From: Streptomyces peucetius
Lineage (GTDB): Bacteria > Actinomycetota > Actinomycetes > Streptomycetales > Streptomycetaceae
Length of the DNA stretch: 64,000 nucleotides
Assembly (NCBI RefSeq): GCF_025854275.1
Contig: NZ_CP107567.1
Coordinates: 2,542,001-2,606,000 of the forward strand
Reading direction: 5' to 3'
Below the pieces are notes generated by a model. The model was not told the DNA's origin. It did not search any database and saw only the letters and a list, made by a program, of their open reading frames with translations. Both the position numbers and the translations under genes were made by a program. The stretch's first letter is position 1, and the number at the start of each line of letters is the position of its first letter. Positions 1-8,671 of this stretch are shown here, one piece after another.

Positions 1-938
1 CCGTCGTCGTTGGCGACGGAGAGGGTGTTGGGGAGCAGGACCGTGGTGCCCTGCCCGGTGGTGGCGTTGTCGACGAGAAGGGCGGTGGAGGTGCCCTCCT
101 TCTTGGTGTTGTGCAGATGCACCACGATGACGTCGCGCTTCTGCGGTCCGGCCGCCGTGCCGCTCTTGGTGTCGGAGCTGGACAGACCGGGCAGCTTGCC
201 GGCGTACCAGAGGTAACCGACGCCGCCGACGAGCACGAGCGCGAGCGTGACCAGGAGGGCGACGACGCGGTGACGACCGCGGCGTTTGGCCTCCTCGCGC
301 CGCTCCGAGCGGCTCTCGGTGAACTTCAGCCAGTCGATGACGTCTTCAGAGTCCTCGTCGGGCTCCTCGATGAACGAGAACTGCTCGGTCCGGTAGGGGC
401 GTTCCGTGCCGCTCTCCGGCCGGCGCTGCCCCGGCACCGCGGTCGGCTCGGCAGCCGCCGCCGGGGCGGGACGCCGCGGAGCCTGCGGGGGCTGCTGCTC
501 CTGGTGGTGCTGCTGCGGGGGCTGCGCGGACTGCTGCTGCGGGATGTTCCACTGCCCGGTGGTGTCGACGGCGGGCTGGGTCCCGGTGTCGTAGCCGTAA
601 CCGGCCTGGCTGCCGTACGGGTCGTACTGCCCGGCCGGCTGCTGGGGCGCGTACTGGTCGTAGCCGTACCCGTCCGGCCGGCCGTATCCCGGCTGCGCGC
701 CGTATCCCTGTTCCCCGACGTAGCCCTGTTCCCCGCCGTAGCCCTGGTCGGCGGCATGCCCCTGCCCGAGGTCGTGGCCCTGCGGGGCCTGGCCGCCGTG
801 CTGCTGAGTGTGGCCGTCCTGCTGCTGTGCGTAGGGGTCGTACTGCTGGGGCTGCTGATAGACCGGCTGCCCGTACTCGTCGTAGCCGACGATCTGCGGC
901 TGGTAGTACGGGTCGTACGGATTCTGCTGGTCGTTCAA
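1..938 (-). CDS. LCP/LytR-family cell-wall protein, N-terminal part (runs off left edge)
   Basis: Only the N-terminal 312 residues are in the window; the C-terminus lies beyond base 1. The start is a TTG at 936-938 preceded by a GGAGAGGGG-type ribosome site, 19 bases after the nadD stop. Residues 1 to about 150 are cytoplasmic low-complexity Pro/Gln/Tyr/Gly sequence, followed by a charged stretch with several basic residues. One membrane span sits near residues 222-243. An extracytoplasmic domain then begins (KRDVIVVHLHNTKKEG). This layout is that of Streptomyces LytR-CpsA-Psr-like proteins, which attach glycopolymers to peptidoglycan. From memory, the S. coelicolor gene next to nadD (SCO2578) was linked to wall polymer attachment, which would suit the polymer island at 8-25 kb. 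The family call rests on layout, synteny and the partial domain; the catalytic residues are not visible. Confidence 0.7.
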   Translation of the reverse strand, partial: MNDQQNPYDPYYQPQIVGYDEYGQPVYQQPQQYDPYAQQQDGHTQQHGGQAPQGHDLGQGHAADQGYGGEQGYVGEQGYGAQPGYGRPDGYGYDQYAPQQPAGQYDPYGSQAGYGYDTGTQPAVDTTGQWNIPQQQSAQPPQQHHQEQQPPQAPRRPAPAAAAEPTAVPGQRRPESGTERPYRTEQFSFIEEPDEDSEDVIDWLKFTESRSERREEAKRRGRHRVVALLVTLALVLVGGVGYLWYAGKLPGLSSSDTKSGTAAGPQKRDVIVVHLHNTKKEGTSTALLVDNATTGQGTTVLLPNTLSVANDD

Positions 939-957
939 CGGTGCCCCTCTCCGCGGC

Positions 958-1593
958 TCAGTCGCCGCGGTACAGCTGGCGCTTGTCGATGTAGCGCACC
1001 ACACCGTCCGGCACCAGGTACCAGACCGGGTCCCCCTGGGCGACCCGCTTCCGGCAGTCGGTCGACGAGATCGCCAGAGCCGGCACCTCCACCAGGGAGA
1101 CCCCGCCCTCGGGCAGCCCGTCGTCCGTCAGGTCATGGCCCGGCCGGGTCACCCCGATGAAGTGGGCGAGTGAGAACAGTTCCTCGGCGTTCCGCCAGCC
1201 GAGGATCTGGGAAAGCGCGTCGGCCCCCGTGATGAAGTACAGGTCCGAGTCCTCGTTGAGGGCATGCAGGTCCCGCAGCGTGTCGATCGTGTACGTCGGG
1301 CCGCCGCGGTCGATGTCGATCCGGCTCACCGAGAACTGCGGGTTCGACGCCGTGGCGATGACCGTCATCAGATAGCGGTCCTCGGCCGGGGACACGTTCT
1401 TGTGGCTCTTCTGCCACGGCTGCCCGGTCGGTACGAACACCACCTCGTCGAGGTGGAAGAGGGCGGCCACCTCGCTGGCGGCCACCAGGTGTCCGTGGTG
1501 GATCGGGTCGAATGTCCCGCCCATCACGCCGAGTCGGCGCTTGCCCGCACCGGAGCCGGTGCCGGAGCCCGCGGCCGCTATCTGCTCTCCCAT
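958..1593 (-). CDS. nadD: nicotinate-nucleotide adenylyltransferase NadD
   Basis: Adenylates nicotinate mononucleotide to deamido-NAD in NAD biosynthesis (cytoplasm). The 211-aa product has the nucleotidyltransferase signature [11 protein letters not shown] at residues 25-35 and the second motif ISSTDCRKR near the C-terminus, as expected for the HxGH adenylyltransferase superfamily. ATG 1591-1593 gives the usual family length; the reading frame stays open further upstream but that part is non-homologous Arg-rich sequence over the intergenic region. The LCP gene follows 19 bases downstream on the same strand, so the two are probably cotranscribed. Confidence 0.95.
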   Translation of the reverse strand: MGEQIAAAGSGTGSGAGKRRLGVMGGTFDPIHHGHLVAASEVAALFHLDEVVFVPTGQPWQKSHKNVSPAEDRYLMTVIATASNPQFSVSRIDIDRGGPTYTIDTLRDLHALNEDSDLYFITGADALSQILGWRNAEELFSLAHFIGVTRPGHDLTDDGLPEGGVSLVEVPALAISSTDCRKRVAQGDPVWYLVPDGVVRYIDKRQLYRGD

Positions 1594-1631
1594 GCGTGCA
1601 GAGCCTACTGGCACCGGGCGCCGGCCACGGC

Positions 1632-1793
1632 TCAGCGGTCGCGGTTGAAGCGGGTGGTGATCCACAGCAGCAGCATCAGCGCGACGAAGGCGCCGATGCC
1701 AGTGACGTACGGGTTGAGGCTTGCGTGGTTGCCGCCGTGCTCGGCGCCTTCGGCGAGAGTGACCAGGTTGGCGGCGGTGCCGGTGAGGCTCAT
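1632..1793 (-). CDS. small conserved one-span membrane protein (53 aa)
   Basis: A 53-codon gene read from ATG 1791-1793, ending 38 bases before nadD. The product has a polar N-terminal half containing a Glu-Gly-Ala-Glu-His stretch, one hydrophobic helix at about residues 30-46 ([16 protein letters not shown]) and a short basic tail ending NRDR, so the C-terminus is probably cytoplasmic. It fills the space between nadD and the divergent M48 gene, in the position of a small hypothetical protein that I remember from Streptomyces genomes. Function is unknown; same strand and spacing suggest cotranscription with nadD. Confidence 0.6.
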   Translation of the reverse strand: MSLTGTAANLVTLAEGAEHGGNHASLNPYVTGIGAFVALMLLLWITTRFNRDR

Positions 1794-2014
1794 CTTCAAC
1801 AGAACCTATCGATCGGGAACGGGAGCGGAGACTTCGCGCACATCGTATGCGGGCCGTCCGGGCACGCTCACGCCGACTCAGTCGTTGTGCATCCGCAGAC
1901 GCCGTCACAGGGGTATCCGGAGTTGTCCACAGGCCCCACCGTGCCGCGGCCCCAGCACCTACGCTGGTGTCCGTCAGGGGGACGAGCGAGGACTCGCACG
2001 ACACAGGGGGCACG

Positions 2015-3115
2015 ATGACCAACAGCCACGAGCAGGTTCCGAGCAGGCAGCGCAGGCGCTTCCCGGGGATCTCCTCACGCGCGTACGAACACCCCGCGGA
2101 CCGCTCGGCGCTCGTCGCGCTGCGCAGGCTCAGCGGCTTCGACACCGTCTTCAAGACGCTCAGCGCGCTGCTTCCGGAGCGGAGCTTGCGACTGCTGTTC
2201 CTCTCCGACTCGGTCCGGGTGAGCGACGCCCAGTTCGCACACCTCAACGACATGCTGCGCGACGCCTGCTACATCCTGGACCTGGAAAAGGTCCCCGCGA
2301 TGTATGTGACGCAGGATCCCCGTCCCAACGCCATGTGCATCGGCCTGGACGAGCCGATCATCGTCCTCACCACCGGGCTCGTGGAGCTCCTCGACGAGGA
2401 GGAGATGCGCGCGGTCGTGGGCCACGAGGTGGGCCACGCCCTCTCGGGCCACTCCGTCTACCGCACGGTTCTGCTCTTCCTCACCAGCCTGGCGTTGAAG
2501 GTGGCCTGGATCCCGCTGGGCAATGTGGCGATCATGGCGATCGTCACGGCGCTGCGCGAGTGGTTCCGCAAGTCGGAGCTGTCCGCCGACCGGGCGGGGC
2601 TGCTGGTGGGCCAGGACCTGCAGGCGTCGATGCGCGGGCTGATGAAGATCGCCGGCGGCAACCACCTGCACGAGATGAACGTGGACGCGTTCCTCAAGCA
2701 GGCGGAGGAGTACGAGGCCGGTGGCGACCTGCGCGACTCGGTGCTGAAGATTCTGAACGTGCTTCCCCGCTCCCACCCGTTCACCACGGTGCGCGCCGCC
2801 GAGCTGAAGCTGTGGGCGGAGAGCCGCGACCACCAGCGGATCATGGACGGCCACTACCCGCGCCGTGACGAGGACAAGGACACCTCGGTGAGCGACTCCT
2901 TCCGTGAGTCCGCCTCGCATTACGCCGACTCGGTGCGTACCAGCAAGGATCCGCTGATGAAGCTGGTCGGCGACATAGCGGGCGGCGCCGGAGACCTCGG
3001 CGGCAAGCTGCGGGACAAGTTCATGGGCAACGGCGGCGCGGGCAACGGCACGGGCGCGGCAGCGGGAGGCACTGCTGACGGTGGCTCTGCGGGCGGTGCT
3101 CAGGGCGAGGGCTGA
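2015..3115 (+). CDS. M48-family zinc metallopeptidase (HtpX-like)
   Basis: A 366-aa membrane-associated peptidase. The zinc-binding HEVGH motif is at residues 137-141 and the third ligand is probably the Glu of SELSADRAG near residue 188. Two hydrophobic segments (about residues 148-178) follow the active helix, as in HtpX/M48 proteins. The C-terminal 60 residues are Gly/Ala-rich low complexity. ATG 2015 was chosen because AGGGGG at 2005-2010 is well spaced before it; the frame is open further upstream but without family similarity. It is divergent from the nadD group and overlaps the next gene tail-to-tail by 16 bases. Probable role is membrane-protein quality control, inferred from the family. 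Confidence 0.85.
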   Translation: MTNSHEQVPSRQRRRFPGISSRAYEHPADRSALVALRRLSGFDTVFKTLSALLPERSLRLLFLSDSVRVSDAQFAHLNDMLRDACYILDLEKVPAMYVTQDPRPNAMCIGLDEPIIVLTTGLVELLDEEEMRAVVGHEVGHALSGHSVYRTVLLFLTSLALKVAWIPLGNVAIMAIVTALREWFRKSELSADRAGLLVGQDLQASMRGLMKIAGGNHLHEMNVDAFLKQAEEYEAGGDLRDSVLKILNVLPRSHPFTTVRAAELKLWAESRDHQRIMDGHYPRRDEDKDTSVSDSFRESASHYADSVRTSKDPLMKLVGDIAGGAGDLGGKLRDKFMGNGGAGNGTGAAAGGTADGGSAGGAQGEG

Positions 3116-4179
3116 GCACCAGGGGCGAGCGATCCGCACAGCGCCGCGTTGGGCCGGCCCGTCGCGTACGGGTCGGTCGCGGCCGGGCCGCCGGAGTCCG
3201 GCCGCTGCCCGGCCAGCAGCGGACGCAGGACGCCCGACGCTTCGGCGGAGCAGGACTGGGGCCCGGCCTGCACATGGCTGGACCGCACCTCCAGGCGGTG
3301 GTGCGACACGTCCTCCCGGTCGACGCGGAACAGCAGCTCGCGGCGGACGGTGAAGAGCGAGGCCTCGCCGGAGGCCGGCCGCCCGACGCCGTCGGCCCGC
3401 CGCAGCGCGTAGACGAAGGTGTGGACGGAGGTGATCTCGAGCGTGCCCGGCGTTGGCTCCAGCACCTCCAGCGTGCCCCGTACCCGCACCTCGGGGTCGG
3501 CCAGCGCGACCTTCGCCGGGTCGAAGCGCACCAGCCAGCCGATCGCCGCGTGACGGCCGTCGGCGGCCGGTGAGGTGACGCTCCGGTCGAATTGCGCCAT
3601 CTGGTCCGGGTGCAGCAGCAGGCGCACGGGCTGCGCGGTGTCCCCGGTGAGGACGTCCGGGTCGAGCGAGGACGCCACCAGGTAGTCCTTGACCGTCGTC
3701 AGCGCCGTCATCACCTGTCCCTCGGTGAAGTGCTGGGTCCGGCGGACCGGGGGCATGGTGATCCCGGCGGCGCCGGCGCGGAACTGTTCCGCCGGGCTGC
3801 GCGCGTACAGCTCGGCGGGGGTTCCGCCCGGCACGGGGCCCGGCGGCGCGAGCGGGACCACCGTGATGCGCAGCCGCTCCGCCTTCCTGTCGGGAGCGGG
3901 CTGATAGGGGTGCCGTACGCCGAGGAAGACCGCGGTGCCGAAGGCGATGACGACCAGGAGGACGAGCACCAGGATCTGTGCGGGTGCCCGCTTGGTGTTC
4001 CAGGCGGGCAGGGACCGTACGGCGGGCGCGTGCTCGCCCATCCGCTCCGCGGCGGAGAACTCCTGGACGCGGGCAGCGCGGACGAAGGACTCGTCGAAGA
4101 CGACCGATCCGTACTCGTCCTCTCCACCGCCGGGGAGCCCCTCGGGAGTCCCCTCGGGCGGGTCTCCACGCCCAGCCAT
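3100..4179 (-). CDS. one-span membrane protein of unknown function, paralogue of the 4302-4919 gene
   Basis: A 359-aa product. An acidic N-terminal region contains DEYGSVVFDESFVRAARVQE, a single membrane span lies at about residues 65-85 (ILVLVLLVVIAFGTAVFLGV), and a roughly 270-aa extracytoplasmic region follows with no fold that I recognise. The next gene shares the block V-FDE-FVRAA--HE/QE---ER around the same position, so the two are paralogues. ATG 4177-4179 was chosen because both paralogues have CTACCCTGAA just before the start; an in-frame extension to 4251 lacks this. The 3' end overlaps the convergent M48 gene. Conserved in Streptomyces as far as I recall; function unknown. Confidence 0.75.
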   Translation of the reverse strand: MAGRGDPPEGTPEGLPGGGEDEYGSVVFDESFVRAARVQEFSAAERMGEHAPAVRSLPAWNTKRAPAQILVLVLLVVIAFGTAVFLGVRHPYQPAPDRKAERLRITVVPLAPPGPVPGGTPAELYARSPAEQFRAGAAGITMPPVRRTQHFTEGQVMTALTTVKDYLVASSLDPDVLTGDTAQPVRLLLHPDQMAQFDRSVTSPAADGRHAAIGWLVRFDPAKVALADPEVRVRGTLEVLEPTPGTLEITSVHTFVYALRRADGVGRPASGEASLFTVRRELLFRVDREDVSHHRLEVRSSHVQAGPQSCSAEASGVLRPLLAGQRPDSGGPAATDPYATGRPNAALCGSLAPGAQPSP

Positions 4180-4301
4180 ACTTTCAGGGTAGGTCCGGCG
4201 GATGAACCATAAACGCCCTGGTACACGACAACTTCGACGAGTTCTCACCAAGTTGCGCGCCCGCCGCTCCGGGGTTACGAGCGGGTTCGCGCGGCCGCCG
4301 C

Positions 4302-4919
4302 TCAGCGGGCGGGCGGGGCCGTGGAGACCCGTGAGGGAGAGCGCTCGAAGGGGGTTGCGGGGCCGCTGCCGTGTCCGCTGACGGTGGCGCCCGTCGGGGG
4401 CGCGTCGACACCCGTCCGCGCGGGCTGCGGCACCGGGTCCCGGCGGTTGTTGTCGGAGGCACCGCGGTAGACGGCCGTGAAGGCGAGGGCGACCATCCCG
4501 ATGCCCATCAGCAGGGCCAGGATCCAGGCCACGGGCCGGTGCCAGCGCGTGCTGCCCCGGTAGGGACGCAGGGCGCCGCCGTGCGGTCCGTAGGGTCCGG
4601 CCCAGTCGCCGTCGGGGCCGCTGTCGTCGTCCTCGTACTCTTCGTCGTGGTCGTGACCGCGGCGGCGGTGCCCAGTGGTGTGAAGGTCGTCGTCGGCCGC
4701 GTGTCCCCGCAGGCCCGAGCGGGCCGCGTCGGCCTCCGCGCGCGCCTCGGCCGCAGCGAGCAGACGCTCCACCGCGGTCGGTTCGTGGATCTTGGCGGCC
4801 CGTACGAAGTCCTCATCGAACACCACGGTGGCGAAGTCCTCGTCCGCGCCTCCGCGGTCGACAGAGTCCTCGGGGTCCCCGCCGTCCTGGAACGGCTTGC
4901 CCCCCACGTCGTCCGGCAC
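4302..4919 (-). CDS. one-span membrane protein of unknown function, paralogue of the 3100-4179 gene
   Basis: A 205-aa product starting at GTG 4917-4919, with CTACCCTGAA immediately upstream as in its paralogue. The acidic N-terminal half carries the shared block VVFDEDFVRAAKIHEP and a His/Asp/Glu-rich linker. A membrane span follows at about residues 133-152 (VAWILALLMGIGMVALAFTA), then a short Pro/Thr-rich outer tail. A frame extension to 4988 is possible but lacks the conserved start context. Downstream of proA on the same strand. The function is unknown; the shared cytoplasmic motif suggests that both proteins contact the same partner, which is inference. Confidence 0.7.
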   Translation of the reverse strand: MPDDVGGKPFQDGGDPEDSVDRGGADEDFATVVFDEDFVRAAKIHEPTAVERLLAAAEARAEADAARSGLRGHAADDDLHTTGHRRRGHDHDEEYEDDDSGPDGDWAGPYGPHGGALRPYRGSTRWHRPVAWILALLMGIGMVALAFTAVYRGASDNNRRDPVPQPARTGVDAPPTGATVSGHGSGPATPFERSPSRVSTAPPAR

Positions 4920-4954
4920 GCCTTCAGGGTAGACCGGGGGGACCGGTTTGGGCA

Positions 4955-4974
4955 GGGAGAGCGCAAACTCTCCC
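4955..4974 (-). terminator. possible terminator after proA
   Basis: A 7-bp perfect stem (GGGAGAG/CTCTCCC) with a 6-base loop lies 36 bases past the proA stop. A weaker hairpin is at 4988-5002. No T-run follows, which is common for Streptomyces terminators. Confidence 0.35.
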
Positions 4975-5009
4975 CGCCCGGGTGACACGGGGCAGAGCCC
5001 CGCTGACGG

Positions 5010-6302
5010 TCACCGTGTGTGGCCGTCGCCCGTCACGATGTACTTCGTGGAAGTCAGCTCCGGCAGCCCCATCGGGCCGCGCGCGTGCAGCTTCTGCGTC
5101 GAGATCCCGATCTCGGCGCCGAAACCGAACTGCCCACCGTCGGTGAAACGCGTGGACGCGTTCACGGCGACCGTAGTGGAGTCCACCAGCTGGGTGAAGC
5201 GCCGGGCCGCGGCCTGCGAGGTCGTGACGATCGCCTCGGTGTGCCCCGAGGACCAGAGCCGGATGTGGGCGACGGCCGACTCCAGCGACTCGACGACGGC
5301 TGCCGCGATGTCGTACGAGAGGTACTCCGTCTCCCAGTCCTCTGCGGTGGCGGGCACGATCGTCGCCTTGGTGGCGTCCGCGTACTCGACGACACGCTCG
5401 TCGCCGTGCACGGTCACCCCCGCGTCGGCGAGGGCGTCCAGGGCGCGGGGCAGGAAGGCGGCCGCGATGTCCTTGTGGACGAGCAGCGTCTCCGCGGCGT
5501 TGCAGACGCTCGGACGCTGGGCCTTGGAGTTGAGCAGGATCTCCACGGCCATGTCGATGTCGGTCTCCGCGTCCACGTAGACGTGGCAGTTCCCGGTGCC
5601 CGTCTCGATGACGGGCACGGTGGACTCCTCGACGACCGTGCGGATCAGGGAGGCGCCGCCCCGCGGGATCAGTACGTCGACCATGCCGCGGGCCCGCATC
5701 AGCTCCCGTACAGAGTCCCGGCTCTCGCCGGGCACCAGCTGCACGGCGTCGGCGGGCAGACCGGAGCCGCCGACCGCGTCCCGCAGCACCCGCACCAGGG
5801 CGGTGTTGGAGGAGTACGCGGAGGACGAGCCGCGCAGCAGCACCGCGTTGCCCGACTTCAGGCACAGTGCGGCGGCGTCCACGGTGACGTTCGGCCGGGC
5901 CTCGTAGATGATGCCGACGACACCGAGCGGAACGCGCACCTGCCGCAGGTCGATGCCGTTGGGCAGGGTCCCGCCGCGCACGACCTCGCCGACCGGGTCC
6001 GGCAGCGCGGCGACGTCACGCACATCGGCCGCGATAACCCGCACCCGTTCGGGGGTGAGCGTGAGCCGGTCGATGATGGCCTCGCTGGTCCCCGCCTCGC
6101 GGGCGCGGGCGACGTCCTCGGCGTTGGCCTCGACGATCTCGCTCGTGCGGACCTCGAGGGCGTCCGCCATCGCCAGCAGCGCGTCGTCCTTGGCCGACCT
6201 CGGCAGTGGCGCGAGGTCGGCGGCGGCGGCGCGGGCCCGGTAGGCCGCCTGGGCGACCGGGGACATGTTGTCGTACGGCGAGACCGAAGAGAGCGACGTC
6301 AT
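5010..6302 (-). CDS. proA: gamma-glutamyl phosphate reductase ProA
   Basis: Second step of proline synthesis: NADPH reduction of glutamyl-5-phosphate to the semialdehyde. The 430-aa length is normal for the family. An aldehyde-dehydrogenase-like fold is visible, with [15 protein letters not shown] in the N-terminal half and the catalytic Cys in [11 protein letters not shown] near residue 268. ATG 6300-6302 begins the conserved N-terminus ([13 protein letters not shown]); longer in-frame readings run antisense into other sequence. It lies downstream of proB with one unrelated gene between them. Confidence 0.97.
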   Translation of the reverse strand: MTSLSSVSPYDNMSPVAQAAYRARAAAADLAPLPRSAKDDALLAMADALEVRTSEIVEANAEDVARAREAGTSEAIIDRLTLTPERVRVIAADVRDVAALPDPVGEVVRGGTLPNGIDLRQVRVPLGVVGIIYEARPNVTVDAAALCLKSGNAVLLRGSSSAYSSNTALVRVLRDAVGGSGLPADAVQLVPGESRDSVRELMRARGMVDVLIPRGGASLIRTVVEESTVPVIETGTGNCHVYVDAETDIDMAVEILLNSKAQRPSVCNAAETLLVHKDIAAAFLPRALDALADAGVTVHGDERVVEYADATKATIVPATAEDWETEYLSYDIAAAVVESLESAVAHIRLWSSGHTEAIVTTSQAAARRFTQLVDSTTVAVNASTRFTDGGQFGFGAEIGISTQKLHARGPMGLPELTSTKYIVTGDGHTR

Positions 6303-6394
6303 ATGTGCAGCGTAATGCGCCGTTGGCGGGCATCCGGCACGTATCCCGCAGTACGAGACGGCCGGGACCGGCCCGCGGCCGGCCCCCGGGCCGG

Positions 6395-7057
6395 TCAGAA
6401 GGGGTGCACCCCCACGCGGGCGGCGGGCGGCGGGCCGTAGCCCTCGGCGACGCGCTGGTGATAGGTCTGCCGGTCGATGACCTCCAGACCGACGATCTCC
6501 CACGGCGGCAGCTTGGCCGTGGACCGGTGCTCGCCCCACAGCCTGAGCGCGACGGCGGCCGCGTCGTGCAGGTCGCGCGCCTCCTCCCAGTAGCGGATCT
6601 CGGCATGGTCGCCCGCGTACCGGCTGGTGAGGAGGAAGGGATGGTCGTGGGCCAGTTGCTCGAGGCCCCGGCGGACGTCCGTCAGCGGGGCCTCGGGGCC
6701 GGAGACGCTGAGCGTGACGTGCCACAGGCGGGAAAGCACCCGCTCCTCGTCGCCGCCCGCCGGCCGCGGCCCGGCGGCCGGGCCGCGGCCCCCGGCCCCG
6801 GCCGTACCACCGCCGGACTCGCCGGGGGCCTCGCGGCGCACGGCGCCGACCGCGTCGGCCGGTCCGTCAGCGGCCCCGGCGGCGCGTTCTTCCGCGGTGC
6901 GCTCGCCGAGCCCGTCGCAGCCTCCGTCGCCGGGTCCCTCTCCGAAGTCGGCGCCCGCCCCGACGCTGGTCAGGGCCCGCTCCTCGCCCACCGCCCGGCG
7001 GGCGTGGGGCAGCCTCCCGTTCCCTCGGGGCGCATCCCCTGGGCGCGCTCGTCTCAC
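6395..7057 (-). CDS. conserved hypothetical protein between proB and proA
   Basis: A 220-aa product from GTG 7055-7057, supported by GGGAGG seven bases upstream. The first half is Arg/Gly/Ala/Glu-rich low complexity and poorly constrained. The second half ([20 protein letters not shown] onward, about 105 aa) looks like a compact alpha/beta domain with a Trp/Tyr-rich centre ([15 protein letters not shown]) and ends in GVHPF. I do not recognise the family. It separates proB from proA, as I recall for other Streptomyces, so it may be cotranscribed with them. A later start that keeps only the compact domain is also possible. Confidence 0.6.
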   Translation of the reverse strand: MRRARPGDAPRGNGRLPHARRAVGEERALTSVGAGADFGEGPGDGGCDGLGERTAEERAAGAADGPADAVGAVRREAPGESGGGTAGAGGRGPAAGPRPAGGDEERVLSRLWHVTLSVSGPEAPLTDVRRGLEQLAHDHPFLLTSRYAGDHAEIRYWEEARDLHDAAAVALRLWGEHRSTAKLPPWEIVGLEVIDRQTYHQRVAEGYGPPPAARVGVHPF

Positions 7058-7205
7058 CGGCGGCCTCCCTGTTGCTGCGTCATGCTTCGTGGTGCTTGGT
7101 CGTCGAGCCGGTCTCCGTCCCCCGCAACAAAGTTGACCAGCCCACGGCGGGCCGTGGGGCGGTTTTGGTAAAGGTCTGTGCCGGAGGGCGGGACTTTCCG
7201 CCTTT

Positions 7206-8327
7206 TCAGGACTGGAGGACGACGAGATCGTCCCTGTGTACGACTTCCCGCTCGTACTCGGGACCGAGGTCCTTCGCCAGCTCCTTGGTGGAGCGCCCGA
7301 GCAGTTGCGGGATCTCCTTGGCGTCGAAGTTGACCAGTCCGCGGGCCACCGCCCGGCCGGCGAGGTCACGCAGCTCCACCGGGTCGCCGGCGCTGAACTC
7401 GCCGTCCACGGCGGCGATGCCGGCGGGCAGCAGCGACTTCCTGCCCACCACCACGGCCCGTACGGCTCCGTCGTCGAGCGTCAGGGAGCCCTGCGGGGCC
7501 GAGGCGTGCGCCAGCCACAGGAGACGGTCGGCCGACCGACGGCCGGTGGCGTGGAAGTACGTGCCCGTCGCGCGGCCGGAGAGGGCGTCGGCCGCACGGC
7601 TCGCCGAGGTGAGGACCACGGGCACACCGGCGGCGGCGGCGATCCTGGCCGCCTCGACCTTGGTGACCATGCCGCCTGTGCCGACGCCCGCCTTGCCCGC
7701 GCTGCCGATCTGCACATGGGCGATGTCCTCGGGGCCGTGCACCTCGTCGATGCGGGAGCTGCCGGGCACGGACGGGTCCCCGTCGTAGAGGCCGTCGACG
7801 TCCGAGAGCAGGACCAGCAGGTCGGCCCGTACGAGGTGGGCGACGAGGGCGGCGAGCCGGTCGTTGTCGCCGAAGCGGATCTCGTCGGTGGCGACGGTGT
7901 CGTTCTCGTTGACGACCGGGACCGCGCCCATGGCGAGCAGCTGGTCCAGGGTCCGGTAGGCGTTGCGGTAGTGGGCGCGGCGGCTGGTGTCGTCGCCGGT
8001 GAGCAGCACCTGACCGACGCGGACGCCGTAGCGGGCGAAGGAGGCCGTGTAACGGGCGACGAGCAGCCCCTGGCCGACGCTGGCGGCGGCCTGCTGGCGC
8101 GCCAGGTCCTTGGGGCGGCGGGCCAGGCCCAGCGGTGCCAGTCCGGCGGCGATGGCGCCCGAGGAGACGAGCACTATCTCCTTCTCGCCGCCGCTGCGGA
8201 TCTTGGCGAGGACGTCGACGAGGGCGTCCACCCGGTCCGCGTCGAGCCCGCCGGCGGCGGTGGTCAGGGACGACGAGCCGACCTTGACGACGATCCTGCA
8301 GGCCTTGGTGACCTGCTCCCTCGCCAC
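7206..8327 (-). CDS. proB: glutamate 5-kinase ProB
   Basis: First step of proline synthesis: phosphorylation of glutamate. The 373-aa product has an amino-acid-kinase domain (RIVVKVGSSSLTT near the start, VSSGAIAAG, VVNENDTVATDEIRFGDND) at residues 1 to about 260 and a C-terminal PUA domain, the usual two-domain layout. GTG 8325-8327 was chosen because CAGGAG lies just upstream and it gives the family length. The frame continues to a GTG at 8448-8450, which would add 41 Pro/Ala/Gln-rich residues without a ribosome site. In many actinobacteria obg precedes proB directly; here 16 kb of wall-polymer genes separate them. Confidence 0.95.
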   Translation of the reverse strand: MAREQVTKACRIVVKVGSSSLTTAAGGLDADRVDALVDVLAKIRSGGEKEIVLVSSGAIAAGLAPLGLARRPKDLARQQAAASVGQGLLVARYTASFARYGVRVGQVLLTGDDTSRRAHYRNAYRTLDQLLAMGAVPVVNENDTVATDEIRFGDNDRLAALVAHLVRADLLVLLSDVDGLYDGDPSVPGSSRIDEVHGPEDIAHVQIGSAGKAGVGTGGMVTKVEAARIAAAAGVPVVLTSASRAADALSGRATGTYFHATGRRSADRLLWLAHASAPQGSLTLDDGAVRAVVVGRKSLLPAGIAAVDGEFSAGDPVELRDLAGRAVARGLVNFDAKEIPQLLGRSTKELAKDLGPEYEREVVHRDDLVVLQS

Positions 8328-8671
8328 GGCCGGCGCTCCTGTTGCCGGCCGCGGGTTGCCCGGACCCCGCGGGACCGGGTGCCCTGCCGGGTGCTCCGCC
8401 GTCCGCTGCTCCGCAGCCTGTCCTGCCACGCTCTGCCTCGCCTCTGTCACAAGGCCGAATGTATGCCAGCACCCTCACCGCATGCGCGCCTGTTCCGTTC
8501 GCTGGACAGCGGACGCGACCCACCGGACCAGCTTGCAATCCACTCGAACCGGACAGCCGCTACTGTGCTGGATGGGCGGTGGCCCCGGCCCCGCAGCGGC
8601 CCGTGCACGCGTCGGCCCCCGCCTGCGAGTCCGGTTCCCACACGAGTTCCCACACGAGACGGGGCACAGCT
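8328..8671. other. divergent intergenic region proB / glycosyltransferase
   Basis: 344 bases between two divergent genes. It must hold promoters for both, but I cannot assign -10/-35 boxes with confidence. A possible TACTGT -10 element lies at 8561-8566. The left 120 bases stay open in the proB frame (see proB). Confidence 0.4.

Noticed and set aside
8328-8450. A 41-residue N-terminal extension of ProB
   Set aside because: No ribosome site at the outer GTG, low-complexity sequence, and a good site exists at 8327.
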